Positions 44,924 through 54,305 are shown, counted from the first letter of the stretch. The stretch: 64,000 bases of DNA from Bog-473 sp963755495 (GCA_963755495.1 CAVWJS010000016.1:72341-136340), one strand, 5' to 3'. The notes: a model not told the origin generated them from the sequence alone. Translations and numbers: made by a program.

Positions 44924-45960
44924 CACGGCTCCTGCTTGCCATTGAGACGTCGTGCGACGAGACGGCGGCGGCAGTCATCAGCGAGGACTACGAGGTGCGG
45001 TCGTCCGTGGTGGCGAGCCAGATCGATCTCCACGCGGAGTTTGGTGGTGTGGTGCCCGAACTGGCCAGTCGGGCCCATGTGGAGCTGATCACGCCGATCG
45101 TCAACCAGGCCCTGACTGAGGCGGGCGTTTCCGGCACGGAACTCAGTGCGGTCGCGGTCACCTCGGGACCGGGCCTCGTCGGAGCGCTCTTGGTCGGGAT
45201 GGCCACCGCCAAGTCCCTTGCCCTGGGTTGGGGGATTCCCATTGTCAGCGTGAACCATCTCGAGGGTCACCTGGCCAGCGTCTTCCTGGCCAACCGTGAC
45301 GTCCCCTTCCCCCAAACCGCGCTCCTGGTCTCCGGCGGTCACTGCATGCTCACCCGTGCCACCGCGCTGGGCGAGTATCAGCTACTGGGGGAGACGGTGG
45401 ACGATTCCATCGGCGAGGCCTACGACAAGATTGCGCGGTACCTGGGTTTGGGATACCCGGGGGGGCCTGTCCTTGATCGCCTAGCCGGCAGCGGGAACGA
45501 TGTCCTCCACTTTCCGCGCCCTATGATCCAGGACGGATACGAGTTCTCCTTTTCGGGCCTCAAGACAGCGGTGGTCAACTACGTGCGCAAGGAGCCCGCC
45601 TTCGTCATGGCCGACGTCGCCGCCTCATTCGTCGCCGCCTGCATGGATGTCCTGTGCGCCAAGATCCGGCGTGCTTTGGAGGAATACAACGACCCGGCCC
45701 TGGCCATCGTGGGTGGAGTTGCCGCCAGTCCGATTCTGCGGGAGCGGGCCAAGGCCCTTGCCGACGGGTTCGGCTGCCAGTTGTTGATTCCGCCGCAGTC
45801 CCTGGCCACGGACAATGCAGCGATGATCGGTATCGCGGGATGGCAGAAGTTTTCCCAAAACGGCGCGGACGATCTGCGGTTCGGTCCGCAGCCGGATCTG
45901 CGACTGACGTTCAGCGCTCGCGCCGCCTCCGCCGGCGCCGGCCGCTCCGCTCGTCGTTAG
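44920..45960 (+). CDS. tsaD: tRNA N6-adenosine threonylcarbamoyltransferase TsaD
   Basis: 346 residues, intact. ATG 44920 gives MTRLLLAIETSCDETAAAVI, the family N-terminus; ATG 44914 adds two residues. Metal-binding site is VNHLEGHLASVFL (HxxxH), nucleotide sites SSGGHCML-like VSGGHCMLTRA, LGETVDDSIGEAYDKIAR and LAIVGGVAASPILRER. It transfers the threonylcarbamoyl group to A37 of tRNA. TsaB, TsaE and RimI genes, often adjacent in bacteria, are absent here. Confidence 0.95.
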   Translation: MTRLLLAIETSCDETAAAVISEDYEVRSSVVASQIDLHAEFGGVVPELASRAHVELITPIVNQALTEAGVSGTELSAVAVTSGPGLVGALLVGMATAKSLALGWGIPIVSVNHLEGHLASVFLANRDVPFPQTALLVSGGHCMLTRATALGEYQLLGETVDDSIGEAYDKIARYLGLGYPGGPVLDRLAGSGNDVLHFPRPMIQDGYEFSFSGLKTAVVNYVRKEPAFVMADVAASFVAACMDVLCAKIRRALEEYNDPALAIVGGVAASPILRERAKALADGFGCQLLIPPQSLATDNAAMIGIAGWQKFSQNGADDLRFGPQPDLRLTFSARAASAGAGRSARR

Positions 45961-46247
45961 GTCGGCCGGGGGCGGATCCTCCTCGATTGTGCTCGGCGGC
46001 CGAAATCCATCGACGACAAGTCCAGGAGGAATCCGACGGCGACGATGAACCACCCCAGACCGTGCACACCGAACCTGGGACGGTAGACGAGGGCGTAGAA
46101 GAGTGTGGTGTAGGGCACGAGGAAGAATCCGAGGACGCCCTCCCAGCCCGAACTGAAAGCAATCGTGAGGCGGCTGGTGAACACATAGAGCAGCGCCAGG
46201 ACGAAACGAGGCGATATCCAGGCGAAGAGGGCGAGCAGGCAGCCCAT
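45957..46247 (-). CDS. Small membrane protein of unknown function
   Basis: 96 residues from ATG 46247: three hydrophobic stretches (LLALFAWISPRFVLALLYVF; VLGFFLVPYTTLFYALVY; GLGWFIVAVGFLLDL) and a basic tail RRAQSRRIRPRPT. The topology suggests a small inner-membrane protein with a positive-inside C-terminus. ATG 46247 overlaps the stop of a preceding 55-codon ORF (TGATG), so the two are translationally coupled. Its end overlaps the tsaD stop on the other strand. I do not recognise the family with confidence. Confidence 0.7.
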   Translation of the reverse strand: MGCLLALFAWISPRFVLALLYVFTSRLTIAFSSGWEGVLGFFLVPYTTLFYALVYRPRFGVHGLGWFIVAVGFLLDLSSMDFGRRAQSRRIRPRPT

Positions 46248-46414
46248 CAGTAGAGCCCTACGTCGTTGCTGACCGGAGTGACGCCGTGGCGGCCCACGAT
46301 CGCCAAAGGCTTGAGCAGGTTGAACCCACCCTGAATCCCCATTCCCGCGGCGATCTCCTCGATCGGCCGCAGCGTCGCCCATCGTGCGATCTCTAGGGCT
46401 GGGGGAAGCGCCAT
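46247..46414 (-). CDS. 55-residue ORF coupled to the small membrane protein
   Basis: From ATG 46414: starts MALPPALEIARWATLRPIEE then IAAGMGIQGGFNLLKPLAIV and ends with VSNDVGLY. The first ~25 residues (LEIARWATLRPIEEIAAGMG) resemble the N-terminus of formate-tetrahydrofolate ligase (pattern LEIA-A--L-PI-EIA), but the following part does not and no Fhs domain follows. The one-base stop/start overlap with the next ORF supports real expression. It may be a small uncharacterised protein or a gene fragment. Confidence 0.45.
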   Translation of the reverse strand: MALPPALEIARWATLRPIEEIAAGMGIQGGFNLLKPLAIVGRHGVTPVSNDVGLY

Positions 46415-46606
46415 CTCACCAATCCTGGGACGGCTGGAAGCCGATTCGTACCTCGGTGGGCCCGCGCATGCTGCATCATGCCTCGCCGGTCACGCCCCCG
46501 ACAGAGCAGAAATGCCGGGTAGGTGCCCCGCATCCGTTTCGGATCTGCGATCAAAGGGCAAGTACCACCCGGTGCGCACAATGGGGCGGGATACTTGACG
46601 ATAGAC

Positions 46607-48833
46607 GTGTCGCGCCATGAACGACCTTTTTGCCGCGTGGCCCTGGCCTGCATGCTGACCTTCGGGGTTACTTCGATGGTTGTTCTCGCTGCTCAGCCCC
46701 TTTCAGCGGGGGCCAGTCCCCACGCAATCTCCTTCGGTTCTCCCACGTGGCAGACCGGCCTCCTGCCCGACGGATCGAATCCCATCGCCCTCTCCTCACC
46801 CAATGTGGCCAACCTGCCCGGAGGCCCGGCGGTCGTCGTCGGAGACGAATCCGGTTTGGTCTACAGCTTCAACCTGGCAACGGGTGCTCCCGTCTGGACG
46901 TACAACGCCGGCGCGCCGGTGAATTCGAGCCCGTCGGTGGCAACCACCACGCCCGGAAGCGCCCTCGACTCGGTCTTTGTGGGCTCGGGCGATGCCGCCA
47001 TCCCCACCGCAGGTGGATACCAAGCCATCAGCCCGAGTGGAGGTGACGAGTGGTTCGTCCAGGAGGCCAATCCCACCACCGACCCAACCTCGCACAATGG
47101 CGTGCAAGCTTCGCTGGCCGTAGGCGACTTGCAAGGCGGACTCGACGTGACGGCGGGCTCGTTGGGGCAGGAACAGGACGCCCTCAACGCCGGCAACGGA
47201 GCGATGCTGACGGGATTTCCCTGGTTCGAGGCCGACAGCAACTTCTCGACACCGGCCTTGGCTGACCTCTACAGCAACGGCAGCACCGAGATCGTCGAAG
47301 GGGGTGACTCGACTGCGGGCCTGGCGTTTGGCCAGACCTATGCCAATGGTGGCCATCTGAGAATCCTCAGCCCCACCGGCGGGCTCGACTGCGAGTACAA
47401 CACCAACGAGACGGTCCAATCGTCCCCGGCAGTGGGCGAATTCTTCGGTAGCTCCTCGACCGTCGGAATCGTTTTCGGGACTGGCACCACCTACCACCAA
47501 TCCGACACCGACAAGTTGATCGCCGTCGACAGTCACTGCAACCTCATCTGGTCTGCCACGCTCAACGGGAATACGAAGAGCAGCCCAGCGCTTGCCGATG
47601 TCCTCGGCAATGGGCAGCTACAAGTGGTGGAGGGAACCGACAATGGCACGACGGGCTCGGTCTACGCTCTCAACGGCGCTAACGGTGCAGTCCTGTGGCA
47701 AACCCCGATGAATCGTGTGATCGGCTCCGTCGTCACGGCCGACCTCGGCGAGGGCTATCAGGACGTCTTGGCCCCGACGACCAATGGAGTCGTGGTGCTC
47801 GACGGCAAGACGGGCGCGGTCATCACGACGTTGCAGCCAAACACCGGGTTTCAGAACTCACCCCTCGTCACAGAAGATCCGAACGGGACCATCGGCATCA
47901 CGCTGGCGGGCTACCAGGGTGGCGGCAGCATCGTCTATCACTACGAGATCGCGCGATCGAACGGATCATTGGTCGACGAGGCCGGGGCGTGGCCGCAGTT
48001 CCATCACGACCCAGCGTTGACCGGTGACGCCGGTACGGCACAGAACCTCGAGGTCCCCTGTACGGCGCCGGCCGGCCCACCTCAGGGCTACTACTTGACC
48101 GCGTCGGACGGGGGAGTCTTCACCTTCGGCAATGTCCCCTTCTGCGGCTCGACCGGTGCCATCGGTCTCAACAAACCCGTCGTCGGCATGGCGGCCACGC
48201 CCGATGCCGGCGGCTATTGGCTGGTGGCGTCCGACGGTGGGATCTTCAGTTTCGGCGACGCCACGTTCTACGGCTCGACCGGAGACCTCCATCTGAACCA
48301 ACCCATCGTGGGCATGGCCGCAACTCCCGACGGCAAGGGCTACTGGCTCGTGGCCGCTGACGGCGGGATCTTCACCTTCGGCGACGCCGGGTACTTCGGT
48401 TCGACCGGGAACCTCCATCTGAACCAACCGATCGTGGGCATGGCCGCCACTCCCGACGGCAAGGGCTACTGGCTCGTGGCCGCTGACGGCGGGATCTTCA
48501 CCTTCGGCGACGCCGGGTACTTCGGTTCGACCGGGAACCATCCATCTGAACCGGCCCATCGTCGGCATGGCAGCGACACACGACGGAGCCGGCTACTGGC
48601 TGGTGGCCTCCGACGGGGGGATCTTCACCTTCGGAGACGCCAAGTTCTACGGCTCGACCGGGAACCTCCATCTGAACCAACCGGTGGTCGGGATGCAAGC
48701 GACCACCACCGGTGGCGGCTACCGGTTCGTGGCAGCCGACGGCGGCATCTTCAACTTCGGCGACGCAAAAGTGGACGGATCTTTGGGCGGACAGTCTCTC
48801 AACAGGCCCATCGTCGCGATGGCCGGCTTCTGA
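46607..48833 (+). CDS. Secreted beta-propeller protein with six C-terminal 42-residue repeats (one-base insertion)
   Basis: GTG 46607 opens a signal peptide (basic MSRHERPFCR-like start, hydrophobic ALACMLTFGVTSMVVLAA, cleavage near AQPLSAGA). Next come ~470 residues of PQQ/FG-GAP-like propeller repeats (VVVGDESGLVYSFNLATG; VWTYNAGAPVNSSPSVATT; AVDSHCNLIWSATLNGN). The C-terminal part has six copies of a 42-residue unit with core GYWLVASDGGIFSFGDA and VGMAATPDG. A single extra A near 48540 shifts the frame inside the fourth repeat; other copies have AACCTCC where this has AACCATCC. Extracellular surface or secreted role is likely; no catalytic site is seen. Confidence 0.82.
48086..48833 (+). 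repeat. Six 126-bp tandem coding repeats
   Basis: The unit encodes about 42 residues: [ND]LHLNQPIVGMAATPDG, GYWLVAADGG, IFTFGDAGYFGSTG. Copies three and four are nearly identical in DNA as well (about 48,285-48,540), showing recent duplication or homogenisation; outer copies have diverged. The repeat resembles the type found in many extracellular proteins of Acidimicrobiia and some other actinobacteria, where it is likely a beta-propeller or beta-solenoid. Confidence 0.85.
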
Positions 48834-49016
48834 CGACAGAGAATCTCTGACCACAGAGAAATCAGCGCCTCGTCCATGGTTGAGGGAGATGGGCCGGGAA
48901 GGAGCAGCGCGCAAGACTCCCATCCACCCGATCTGGCGTTTATCCCGCCCATGGCTGCACGAAACGAGCCACGGTGCCATACTTGGGAAAAATGGGGTAT
49001 GAGAGGAGCTTCGCTT

Positions 49017-49800
49017 ATGGACCCCATAGAAAGCGACACAATCGGTCATGACCCGCTTTCCGAACTGACCGCCAACTTCTCAGAAACAGCCCGCATTCTG
49101 TTCTCGGCGGGCAGCGTCAACAGCACACTGGCGCAGATCGTCGCGGTGGCCGTGCACACCATCGAGGGTTGTGACTTCGCCGGCCTGTTCCTTGTGCAGG
49201 GCGAAGCGATCGTCACCCCCGTGCAAACCGATCCGATCGTCGAGATCATCGACGCGCTGCAACACGAATACGGAGAGGGACCGTGTCTCGACGCCATCGC
49301 TCGAGCGCGTCATGGTCTACGGCGACGACCTGAATATCGATACCCGCTGGCCGAAGTTTCGGTCCCGCCGCGGCGCAGAGAGGGATGCGCAGCGCATTGG
49401 CGCTCCCGCTGACGGCCAAGGTCCCGCGCTGGGCGCCGTCAATCTCTACGCCGCCTACCCCTCGGCCTTCGGCGTGGTCGACAGGGCCAAAGGCGTGATT
49501 CTGGCGTCGTTGGCCAGTGCAGCCCTGGCGGCGGCCCACGTCTTCGAAGACGAAGAGCGACGAATCGACAACCTCCACTCCGCGTTGAGCAGTCGCGAGG
49601 TCATCGGGCAAGCGCAGGGAATACTGATGGAGCGAGAGCGAATTGCGGCGGATCAGGCTTTCGATGTTCTGCGGCGCGCATCGCAGTTCCTCAACGTAAA
49701 GCTCAGAGAAGTGGCGCAGACGCTGGTCGACACCGGGGAACGGCCCGAGACCGGACCGCGGGATCGCCGGAAGGGCGACAAGCCGGGAGGGCGAACCTGA
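49017..49800 (+). CDS. GAF-ANTAR domain regulator (about three frameshifts)
   Basis: ATG 49017 follows AGAGGAG by about ten bases. A GAF domain (LAQIVAVAVHTIEGCDFAGL, VEIIDALQHEYGEGPCLDAI) is followed by a frame change near 49300 to ERVMVYGDDLNIDTRWPKF, a short stretch in a third frame (GMRSALALPLTAKVP) and return near 49420 to LGAVNLYAAYPSAFGVVDRA. The C-terminal ANTAR domain (NLHSALSSREVIGQAQGIL, ERIAADQAFDVLRRASQ) binds RNA hairpins and prevents termination. This protein could be regulated by ligand or by a PdtaS-like kinase. Sequence indels are the likely cause of the shifts. Confidence 0.8.
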
Positions 49801-50783
49801 TTCGGCTAACTCGCTGCTCGCGGCAGGACCCGGTTCCGAGAAATGTCTCTATGGCGCGCGCGATTCCCCCAGCGATCACCGCCTGACCGTGGGTGGTGTC
49901 GGCGATAGAGCCCTCGAACGGATCGGTCAGGTACAACGGTTCGATGACGGCACCCGGCATCTCACTGGGCGTGGAGAAATAACCGGCCTGGGCGGGGCCG
50001 ATAAGCAGAAGATGGTCATAGGCGGCCGCTTCGCCGGCCAGGCCCCCCGCGGAGGGGTCGCCAACGTAAGAGCCCAGCGACGTATCGGGAAGGACCCCGT
50101 CATTGGGGATGCCCCAGCCTTGCGCATTCATGTCGGTCCAGGACGTCATGCTGCACCAAGGTGGCAAGCTTCAGGTTCGCCGCGGCGAAGGGTCGCGCCG
50201 CGTCGTAGGCGGTCAGACTTCCCGCGTTCTGAGGCGAAGACCCCGCGTCAAAGTAGATTCCGACCAATGCGCTCGCGTGGGCGTCGTTCGCACAGACATC
50301 ACGCGCCACCACGTCATCGTGGGATCCCTGAAGGGTAAGGACCCCGCCCGACGCCATCCCGGGGCCGAGACGCACGACCGTCGTTTGCTTCGTACGCGAG
50401 ACGACCACGCGAAATCCCTCGGCTCGGAGCAGTGTCATCGCGTCGAGCTCCACGGGGAGTGTCAGATGTGCTTCGTTGATGGTCTTCCCGGACTGCGTCG
50501 TACCGACGCCTCCAGGGTCGATTCCCCCGTGACCGGCATCGAGAAACACCGTCTTGTGGCGATCGCCCTTGGTCGGAGCGAAGGCCATGCAGGCCCCCGG
50601 AGCGAAGGCCGCTGTATCGAGCGGCTCACCGACTGAGGAGGAACTTCTCGAGGAGGAGGCGGAGGCGCCACCCCCGCCGCCACAACCGAAGGCCACGATC
50701 ACCATGGTGAAGACGGCCACCGCCGGGCCTGACCAGCGACGAGTCGACGATGTGCCATTGCGGGCGTGTGTCCTTTCGGGCAC
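49703..50783 (-). CDS. N-acetylmuramoyl-L-alanine amidase, exported (one or two frameshifts)
   Basis: An N-terminal hydrophobic segment (VAVFTMVIVAFGC) and a Gly/Ser/Ala-rich linker precede an Amidase_3 domain: TVFLDAGHGGIDPGGVG (zinc His), TINEAHLTLPVELDAMTLL (Glu), VVVSRTKQTTV, VGIYFDAGSSPQNAGSLTA, then after a shift near 50135 MNAQGWGIPNDGVLPDTSLG and EMPGAVIEPLYLTDPFEGSI. The usual HxN Zn ligand region reads VGIYFDAGS, lacking the His of the common SIHAN motif. It cuts the amide bond between MurNAc and the stem peptide. GTG 50783 is tentative. The true stop may be 49806 if the last frame shifts after AIETFL; the observed frame ends at 49703, overlapping the ANTAR gene. Confidence 0.72.
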
Positions 50784-51032
50784 GGGTGCGAGCAGGCTCG
50801 GGACGTCGTTGGGGGGCAGCAACGGCGTCAACGAGCACGGTCGCTCGGGCAGCGGAACCGCCAAGGGGATGAGATCACCCGCCGATGGTAGCGAGACGTT
50901 GCCGGCGAACCGGTTCGCCCCGGCTCGACTGCCAGGGGCTTCGAGAGCGCAGCGATAAGCAACGGCAAAGGGGCGTACGCTGCAATGGCAGAAGATTGGA
51001 ACGGCCGGTCGTACCGGCCCTGGGGAGGTCAG

Positions 51033-52130
51033 ATGAGTGCGTACGGGTTGCAACGAGGTTCGGTTGAGATCGAGACCGCCGGTCCCATCACCTTCGGGCC
51101 AGAAGGGATCCTCTTCCTGGCCGACAACAGTGCAGCGAGAGTAGTTGCCGTTGACGTCGCTGATCCGGGAACAGCGGTCGGGCCTGAGCCCTTCGACGTG
51201 GAGAACGTGGATACCGCGGTGGCGTCCTTCCTCGGCTGTGACGCCTCCGACCTCGTCATCCGCGACATGGCGGTGCATCCCACTTCGCACAATGTGTACT
51301 TGTCGGTGCAGCGTGGTCGGGGCAATAGCGGGCAGGCCGTGCTCGTGCGGATCGGGTCCTTGGACGGTTCCGTCTCCGATGTCGCGCTCGATGATGTCCA
51401 TTTTTCCGAAATGACGATCGCCGACGCCCCCGGCGAAGATGACGAGCGGCTGGACACGACGCTCCCTCTGGCCCCCGAGGGCGAGGAGGTCCAGTTCGGT
51501 GAACGGACCATCCGCATTCTGCGCCGGCCGATACGGACCTCGACGATAACGGACTTGGCGTACATCGACGGGGTTCTCTTCGTTGCCGGTCTCTCGAACG
51601 AAGAGTTCGCCTCGAAGCTCCGACGTTTTGCCTTCCCCTTTGGCGATGCCGGAGAAGACAACAGCCTCGAGATCTTTCATGTCTCACATGGCAAATGGGA
51701 GACCGCAGCGCCGATCCGGACGTTCGTCCCCTATGAGAGCCACCGGAGCATAGTGGCCGGGTACACCTGTACGCCGATTGTGCACTTTCCCTTGGAGGGC
51801 ACGACCCCGGGGTCCAAGACTGTTGGCCGCACCGTGGCCGAACTCGGCGCGGCCAACCAACCCCTGGACATGATCACGTTCTTGGACCAAGGGGAGGAAC
51901 ACCTCCTTGTGGCGAACAGCGCGCACGGCCTCATAAAGATCAGCCGTCGCGACATCGATGCCCAGGATGCTCTCACCGAACCCAAAGAGCCCCTCGGGGT
52001 GCGGCGCGAAACCTCCGAGTACCAGGGAGTCGTTCGTTTGGCCAACTTGGCCGATGACGTCATACTCGCGCTCCAGGTCGACGGCGAGGCCCACTACCAC
52101 CTCCGCTCATTGAAGACCTCCTCGCTTTAG
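51033..52130 (+). CDS. Beta-propeller-like protein of unknown function
   Basis: 365 residues, intact. ATG 51033 follows GGGGAGG by four bases; ATG 50985 adds 16 residues. The repeated pattern ITFGPEGILFLADNSAARVV, MAVHPTSHNVYLSVQRG, ITDLAYIDGVLFVAGLSNEE, MITFLDQGEEHLLVANSAHG and VVRLANLADDVILALQ indicates a six- or seven-bladed propeller. No signal peptide is visible. Cysteines are few (one in TCTP). The next gene starts nine bases after the stop and encodes an Ig-like protein. I do not recognise a named family. Confidence 0.75.
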   Translation: MSAYGLQRGSVEIETAGPITFGPEGILFLADNSAARVVAVDVADPGTAVGPEPFDVENVDTAVASFLGCDASDLVIRDMAVHPTSHNVYLSVQRGRGNSGQAVLVRIGSLDGSVSDVALDDVHFSEMTIADAPGEDDERLDTTLPLAPEGEEVQFGERTIRILRRPIRTSTITDLAYIDGVLFVAGLSNEEFASKLRRFAFPFGDAGEDNSLEIFHVSHGKWETAAPIRTFVPYESHRSIVAGYTCTPIVHFPLEGTTPGSKTVGRTVAELGAANQPLDMITFLDQGEEHLLVANSAHGLIKISRRDIDAQDALTEPKEPLGVRRETSEYQGVVRLANLADDVILALQVDGEAHYHLRSLKTSSL

Positions 52131-52138
52131 CCTGCACC

Positions 52139-53140
52139 TTGCTCACCGCATCGTGGTCGCAGTGCGGCGACGAGGAATGCATTCGCATCAGTGGCGTGAC
52201 GCCTGGCGTAATTGTGCAAGTACGCCCGCAGGTACGCAATGCGGTCGGCCGCTTTCCACCGATGGCAGGCCGGTCGTTGCTCGATGGCGGTGACGTCTGC
52301 TTCATTCCCCGTTACGCCTTCATGCCGGGCACGCCCTACGCAGTATCGATCGACAATGAGACAAGCGCCGTCCTCCTCCGACCAGAGCGACCCCTCACGG
52401 CGACGACCGAGGTTCTTTCGATCCATCCCACTGCAGCGGAAGTGCCGCGCAACCTCTTGCGCCTCTACGTGGAGTTCTCGGGGCAGATGAGTGAGGGGTG
52501 CGCTGCCGAACATCTGCAGCTGGTTGACGAGGCGGGCCAGACGCTGGACGGTGCTTTGTTGGCAACGGACTATGAGCTATGGGACGGCGAGCATCGTCGA
52601 CTGACTGTGCTGTTAGATCCGGCACGGATCAAACGGGGCCTGATGGCCCAGCGCCAGTCGGGCTACCCGCTCCAGACCGGCCAGTCGTTCCGACTCGTCG
52701 TTGGCGCAGGGTTCCACGACGCCGGCGGTGCCCCACTTCGCTCTGGAGCGCACCGGCGTTACGACGTCGGCGCAGACGAGCGACGAAGGATTGAGCCAGG
52801 CGCCTGGACCCTCCGCTCTCCCTCGCGGCACAGCGTGGAGCCCCTGGAGGTCACGTTCGACCGCCCACTCGATCATGCCCTGCTCAGACGTTGCCTCAGC
52901 GTGGTTGGTCCCACCGGTCGACGCATCGACGGAATGGCAGAGGTGGGTCCCGCAGAACGATCGTGGCGGATGGTGCCCTCGGAGCCTTGGAGCGTCGGAC
53001 CACACGAACTCGTGGTGAATGAGATTTTGGAGGATGTGGCGGGCAACTCGGTGACAAGGGTGTTTGATCGCGACCGAACGGGTCCCGCCGATGCCGTCCG
53101 AGAACCTAGGCCGTGCGTGATCAGGTACTTTCCACGATGA
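52139..53140 (+). CDS. Protein with Ig-like (SbsA/Big_5-type) domains, unknown function
   Basis: 333 residues from TTG 52139. Two similar stretches, LLRLYVEFSGQMSEGCAAEH and EPLEVTFDRPLDHALLRRCL, are the pattern of bacterial Ig-like domains found in SbsA-type and carbohydrate-binding proteins (F-xPhi-D/S near a loop, then hydrophobic strands). Other parts: VLLDPARIKRGLMAQRQSG, PYAVSIDNETSAVLL. No signal peptide or membrane anchor is evident, which is odd for such domains. It shares a transcript with the propeller gene upstream (nine-base gap). Start codon choice is uncertain; no later ATG near the N-terminus fits better. Confidence 0.65.
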   Translation: MLTASWSQCGDEECIRISGVTPGVIVQVRPQVRNAVGRFPPMAGRSLLDGGDVCFIPRYAFMPGTPYAVSIDNETSAVLLRPERPLTATTEVLSIHPTAAEVPRNLLRLYVEFSGQMSEGCAAEHLQLVDEAGQTLDGALLATDYELWDGEHRRLTVLLDPARIKRGLMAQRQSGYPLQTGQSFRLVVGAGFHDAGGAPLRSGAHRRYDVGADERRRIEPGAWTLRSPSRHSVEPLEVTFDRPLDHALLRRCLSVVGPTGRRIDGMAEVGPAERSWRMVPSEPWSVGPHELVVNEILEDVAGNSVTRVFDRDRTGPADAVREPRPCVIRYFPR

Positions 53141-53242
53141 CCGAGCCGCTTACTCGCCAGTCACCGAATTATTCCCGTACGCTGGACGTATGAATGTGCA
53201 CCCGGCGGACGTCACTCCACCTAATTACCCGAACGCGATCGG

Positions 53243-54232
53243 TTGACGGTGAGCGAACGTGGCTGTGTCGTCATCGGATGGGGTACCGCACTTCCCCCCA
53301 AGGTGGTCACAAACGTTGATCTGATGTCGATACTGGATACGAGCGACGAATGGATCGTCGAGCGTTCGGGCGTGCGCACGCGCCACACGGCCACCGGGCC
53401 CTTCGTGGCATCCTCTTCTGAGGAACACCCGCCTGGGGGACTAGGCACCACTGCCGGCCTGGCCATAGAGGCTGGGCGCCAAGCCCTCACTTCCTCCGAG
53501 ACGCGACCCGAAGAGATCGATTTCCTCCTGCTCTGCACGACCACTCCGGACCAGGTGATGCCGGGCACCTCCTCGGCCGTGGCGGGCGCCCTCGGAATCA
53601 CAGGAGGAGCGGTCGATCTCAATGCGGCCTGCGCCGGCTTCACCTACGGCTTGATCACGGCCGCCGGCATACTGGCGACCGGCGCCCGCAAAGTACTGCT
53701 TATCGGGGCTGAGACCATGACCCGGACCCTCAACTGGGAAGATCGCACCAACGCCTTTCTCTTCGGGGATGGCGCAGGTGCACTAGTCCTCGAAGCGGTG
53801 AGTGGCCCGGGCTCACTCCTCGGTTGGGATGCCGGTGTTGACGGCTCCTTGGTCAACCTCCTCTACGTCGACCATGGCGAGGGAATGATCATGCGGGGCC
53901 AAGAGGTCTTCCGCAAGGCCGTAAGAGCCGCCGTCGATTCGGCCCACGCCGCATTAGAGCTGGCCAAGGTTGAGCCAGCCGACGTGGCCCTCTTCGTGCC
54001 GCATCAAGCCAATCAACGAATAATGGAGGCGATCGCGGATCGGCTCGGAATCGCCCACGAACGGATTGCCTCGGTTATTGAGGCAACGGGCAACACGAGT
54101 TCGGCCTCCATTCCGTTGGCGCTCGTCGACGCCATTGAGCACGGACGCGTGCACCCTGGCGATGCTGTCCTCTTTATCGGCTTTGGTGCGGGAATGACCT
54201 GGTCCTCAGTCGTGTGGCGCTGGCAGACATAA
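53243..54232 (+). CDS. 3-oxoacyl-ACP synthase III-like protein (FabH family)
   Basis: 329 residues, intact. Catalytic triad is present: Cys in DLNAACAGFTYGLITAAG, His in LFVPHQANQRIMEAI, Asn in VIEATGNTSSASIPLAL. N-terminal part (IGWGTALPPKVVTNVDLMS; TSDEWIVERSGVRTRH) is typical. The C-terminus ends LFIGFGAGMTWSSVVWRW. FabH condenses acyl-CoA with malonyl-ACP to begin fatty acid synthesis; related enzymes act in polyketide or other pathways. No fab genes are adjacent, so this could be a specialised copy. Start is TTG 53243 or GTG 53249. Confidence 0.9.
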   Translation: MTVSERGCVVIGWGTALPPKVVTNVDLMSILDTSDEWIVERSGVRTRHTATGPFVASSSEEHPPGGLGTTAGLAIEAGRQALTSSETRPEEIDFLLLCTTTPDQVMPGTSSAVAGALGITGGAVDLNAACAGFTYGLITAAGILATGARKVLLIGAETMTRTLNWEDRTNAFLFGDGAGALVLEAVSGPGSLLGWDAGVDGSLVNLLYVDHGEGMIMRGQEVFRKAVRAAVDSAHAALELAKVEPADVALFVPHQANQRIMEAIADRLGIAHERIASVIEATGNTSSASIPLALVDAIEHGRVHPGDAVLFIGFGAGMTWSSVVWRWQT

Positions 54233-54234
54233 AG

Positions 54235-54276
54235 GACTTCCCGTCTCGCAGAGAAGAACTTCCCGTCTCGCGGAGA
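54235..54276. terminator. Duplicated short hairpin sequences between convergent genes
   Basis: Two near-identical 20-base segments (ACTTCCCGTCTCGCAGAGA at 54236 and ACTTCCCGTCTCGCGGAGA at 54258) each contain a small inverted repeat (TCTC GCA GAGA; GTCTC GCG GAGAC). They follow the stop of the FabH-like gene by three bases and precede the end of the convergent DUF6458 gene. Stems are only 4-5 bp, so terminator function is a weak suggestion. Confidence 0.35.
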
Positions 54277-54305
54277 CCTACTTCAGTTAGATGTACCCGT
54301 GCGTC

